Shown here: in pieces, positions 5,302 through 5,995 of the stretch
How the letters are laid out: each line of letters starts with the position of its first letter
How positions within the stretch are numbered: position 1 is the stretch's first letter
Origin: a bacterium
GTDB taxonomy: Bacteria > Elusimicrobiota > Elusimicrobia > UBA1565 > UBA9628
Reading direction: 5' to 3'
DNA: 5,995 nucleotides
Assembly (NCBI GenBank): GCA_021790955.1
Contig: JAJYFI010000115.1
Location: 1-5,995 of the forward strand
Translations under genes and position numbers: made by a program
The notes under the pieces: model-generated
Databases searched by the model: none
What the model was told of the DNA's origin: nothing
What the model saw: only the letters and a program-made list of their open reading frames with translations

Positions 5302-5995
5302 CTACCAAAGCTCAGGCGGCACGGGAACGCGACGGGCCTTGACGGCCTCCGGAACCGGGAAAACGTCCAGGACGTTTGCGCGGACTCCTCGTATGCGGAA
5401 GCGCACGGCGCATTCGAGGAATTTCGCTTCATGGATCTTGCCCGGGGCCATCTGGGATCGATCGCGAGGATTGCGGGGATCGTGCGCCAGCGCCTGACGG
5501 ATAAGCCGTCCCAAGCCCTTGCGCTCCCCCCGCTCAAGGCGCGAGAGCCGCGCCCTGGCCTCCCCGGAAAAAGAAACGGATAACTTGCGGCGCGGGGCGA
5601 GACGAAGCCAGCCCGTCTTGGCGTCGGAGATCGCGTCGGAGTCCGGCAGGTAAGGCTTGACGTCGATGATGGGGGTGCCGTCCGCGAGATCCAGGCCCGA
5701 GAGATGAAGGGTATCCCCCTCCACCTTCTCGAGCCTCGCCAATGAAAGCCCGATGGGGCTCGGGCGATGCGGCGAACGCGTGGCGAAGACCCCGACGGCC
5801 TTCCCTTGAAGCCGAGGCGGGTGCACGGTCGCGCAGAAGGATTTGTTGGCATTGAGGTGCAGGTAGCTCAGGATCCACACGTGGGAGAAGCCCGCAAGCC
5901 CCCTGAGGGATTCCCGGGGGATGAACGGCGGCCGCAGACGCAGCTTCGCCGTCGCGGCCGAAACGAGGCCGGATTGCCTCGGCGCGGCGAATTTC
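5302..5995 (-). CDS. trmO: tRNA (N6-threonylcarbamoyladenosine(37)-N6)-methyltransferase TrmO (5' end missing)
   Basis: The frame is open from the right edge to a TAG at 5304-5302, giving 230 visible residues; the true start is outside the window. The GTG at 5880 is internal, because conserved family sequence continues upstream of it. In visible numbering: PRQSGL (5-10), GFSHVWILSYLHLN (35-48), HPPRL (58-62), VGVFATRSPHRPSPIGLS (67-84) and DGTPIIDVKPYLP (105-117) are hallmarks of the TsaA/TrmO (UPF0066) beta-barrel, an atypical SAM methyltransferase fold. The C-terminal domain includes HDPRNP (171-176), and ECAVRFRI (194-201) to LDVFPV (209-214). TrmO N6-methylates t6A37 in tRNA-Thr to give m6t6A, tuning decoding of ACY codons. 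Probably only the first 10-20 residues are missing. The adjacent tRNA is glycine, which is not a TrmO substrate, so their proximity need not be functional. Confidence 0.92.
   Translation of the reverse strand, partial: KFAAPRQSGLVSAATAKLRLRPPFIPRESLRGLAGFSHVWILSYLHLNANKSFCATVHPPRLQGKAVGVFATRSPHRPSPIGLSLARLEKVEGDTLHLSGLDLADGTPIIDVKPYLPDSDAISDAKTGWLRLAPRRKLSVSFSGEARARLSRLERGERKGLGRLIRQALAHDPRNPRDRSQMAPGKIHEAKFLECAVRFRIRGVRANVLDVFPVPEAVKARRVPVPPELW

Noticed and set aside
5191..5583. Plus-strand frame starting within the tRNA
   Set aside because: It begins inside the antisense of tRNA-Gly, giving the spurious MERASGIEPP start commonly seen when tRNAs are translated, and then runs antisense to trmO.

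Overview
The window reads as an ordinary-looking chromosomal stretch of a GC-rich bacterium (about 60-65% G+C by eye). It is densely packed with short intergenic gaps. An exported BON-domain protein next to peptidoglycan synthesis (murC) suggests, but does not prove, a diderm (Gram-negative-type) envelope. The sequence alone does not let me name a phylum. I see no mobile element, CRISPR array, phage gene or toxin-antitoxin pair.

Layout. Minus strand, 1-1464: murC (UDP-N-acetylmuramate--L-alanine ligase), followed 4 nt later by the first 16 codons of rsmA/ksgA (16S rRNA dimethyladenosine transferase), cut by the left edge. Plus strand, 1498-2800: a small exported BON-domain protein overlapping the start of mutY (adenine glycosylase acting at 8-oxoG:A). 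These two units diverge from a 33-bp gap with overlapping back-to-back -10-like hexamers. Minus strand, 2809-3786: a YgfZ/GcvT-fold folate-binding protein, convergent with mutY across 8 bp that overlap a small hairpin. Plus strand, 3844-5174: a small SEC-C zinc-motif protein that overlaps (GTGA) a YtnP-like metallo-beta-lactamase-fold hydrolase. Minus strand, 5192-5265: tRNA-Gly(GCC) with encoded CCA and its own TATAAT box. Minus strand, 5302-5995: trmO (tRNA t6A37 methyltransferase), whose beginning lies beyond the right edge.

How they fit together. Most genes are housekeeping: cell wall (murC), ribosome and tRNA maturation (rsmA, trmO, tRNA-Gly), oxidative DNA repair (mutY) and probable Fe-S maintenance (ygfZ-like). 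The less routine genes are the SEC-C/MBL pair, which look co-translated, and the BON protein coupled to mutY. Several starts lack a Shine-Dalgarno sequence, and two have a -10-like hexamer just before the ATG, which hints at leaderless transcripts. The mutY C-terminal domain looks shortened. I found no convincing novel multi-gene system; the findings are modest observations.
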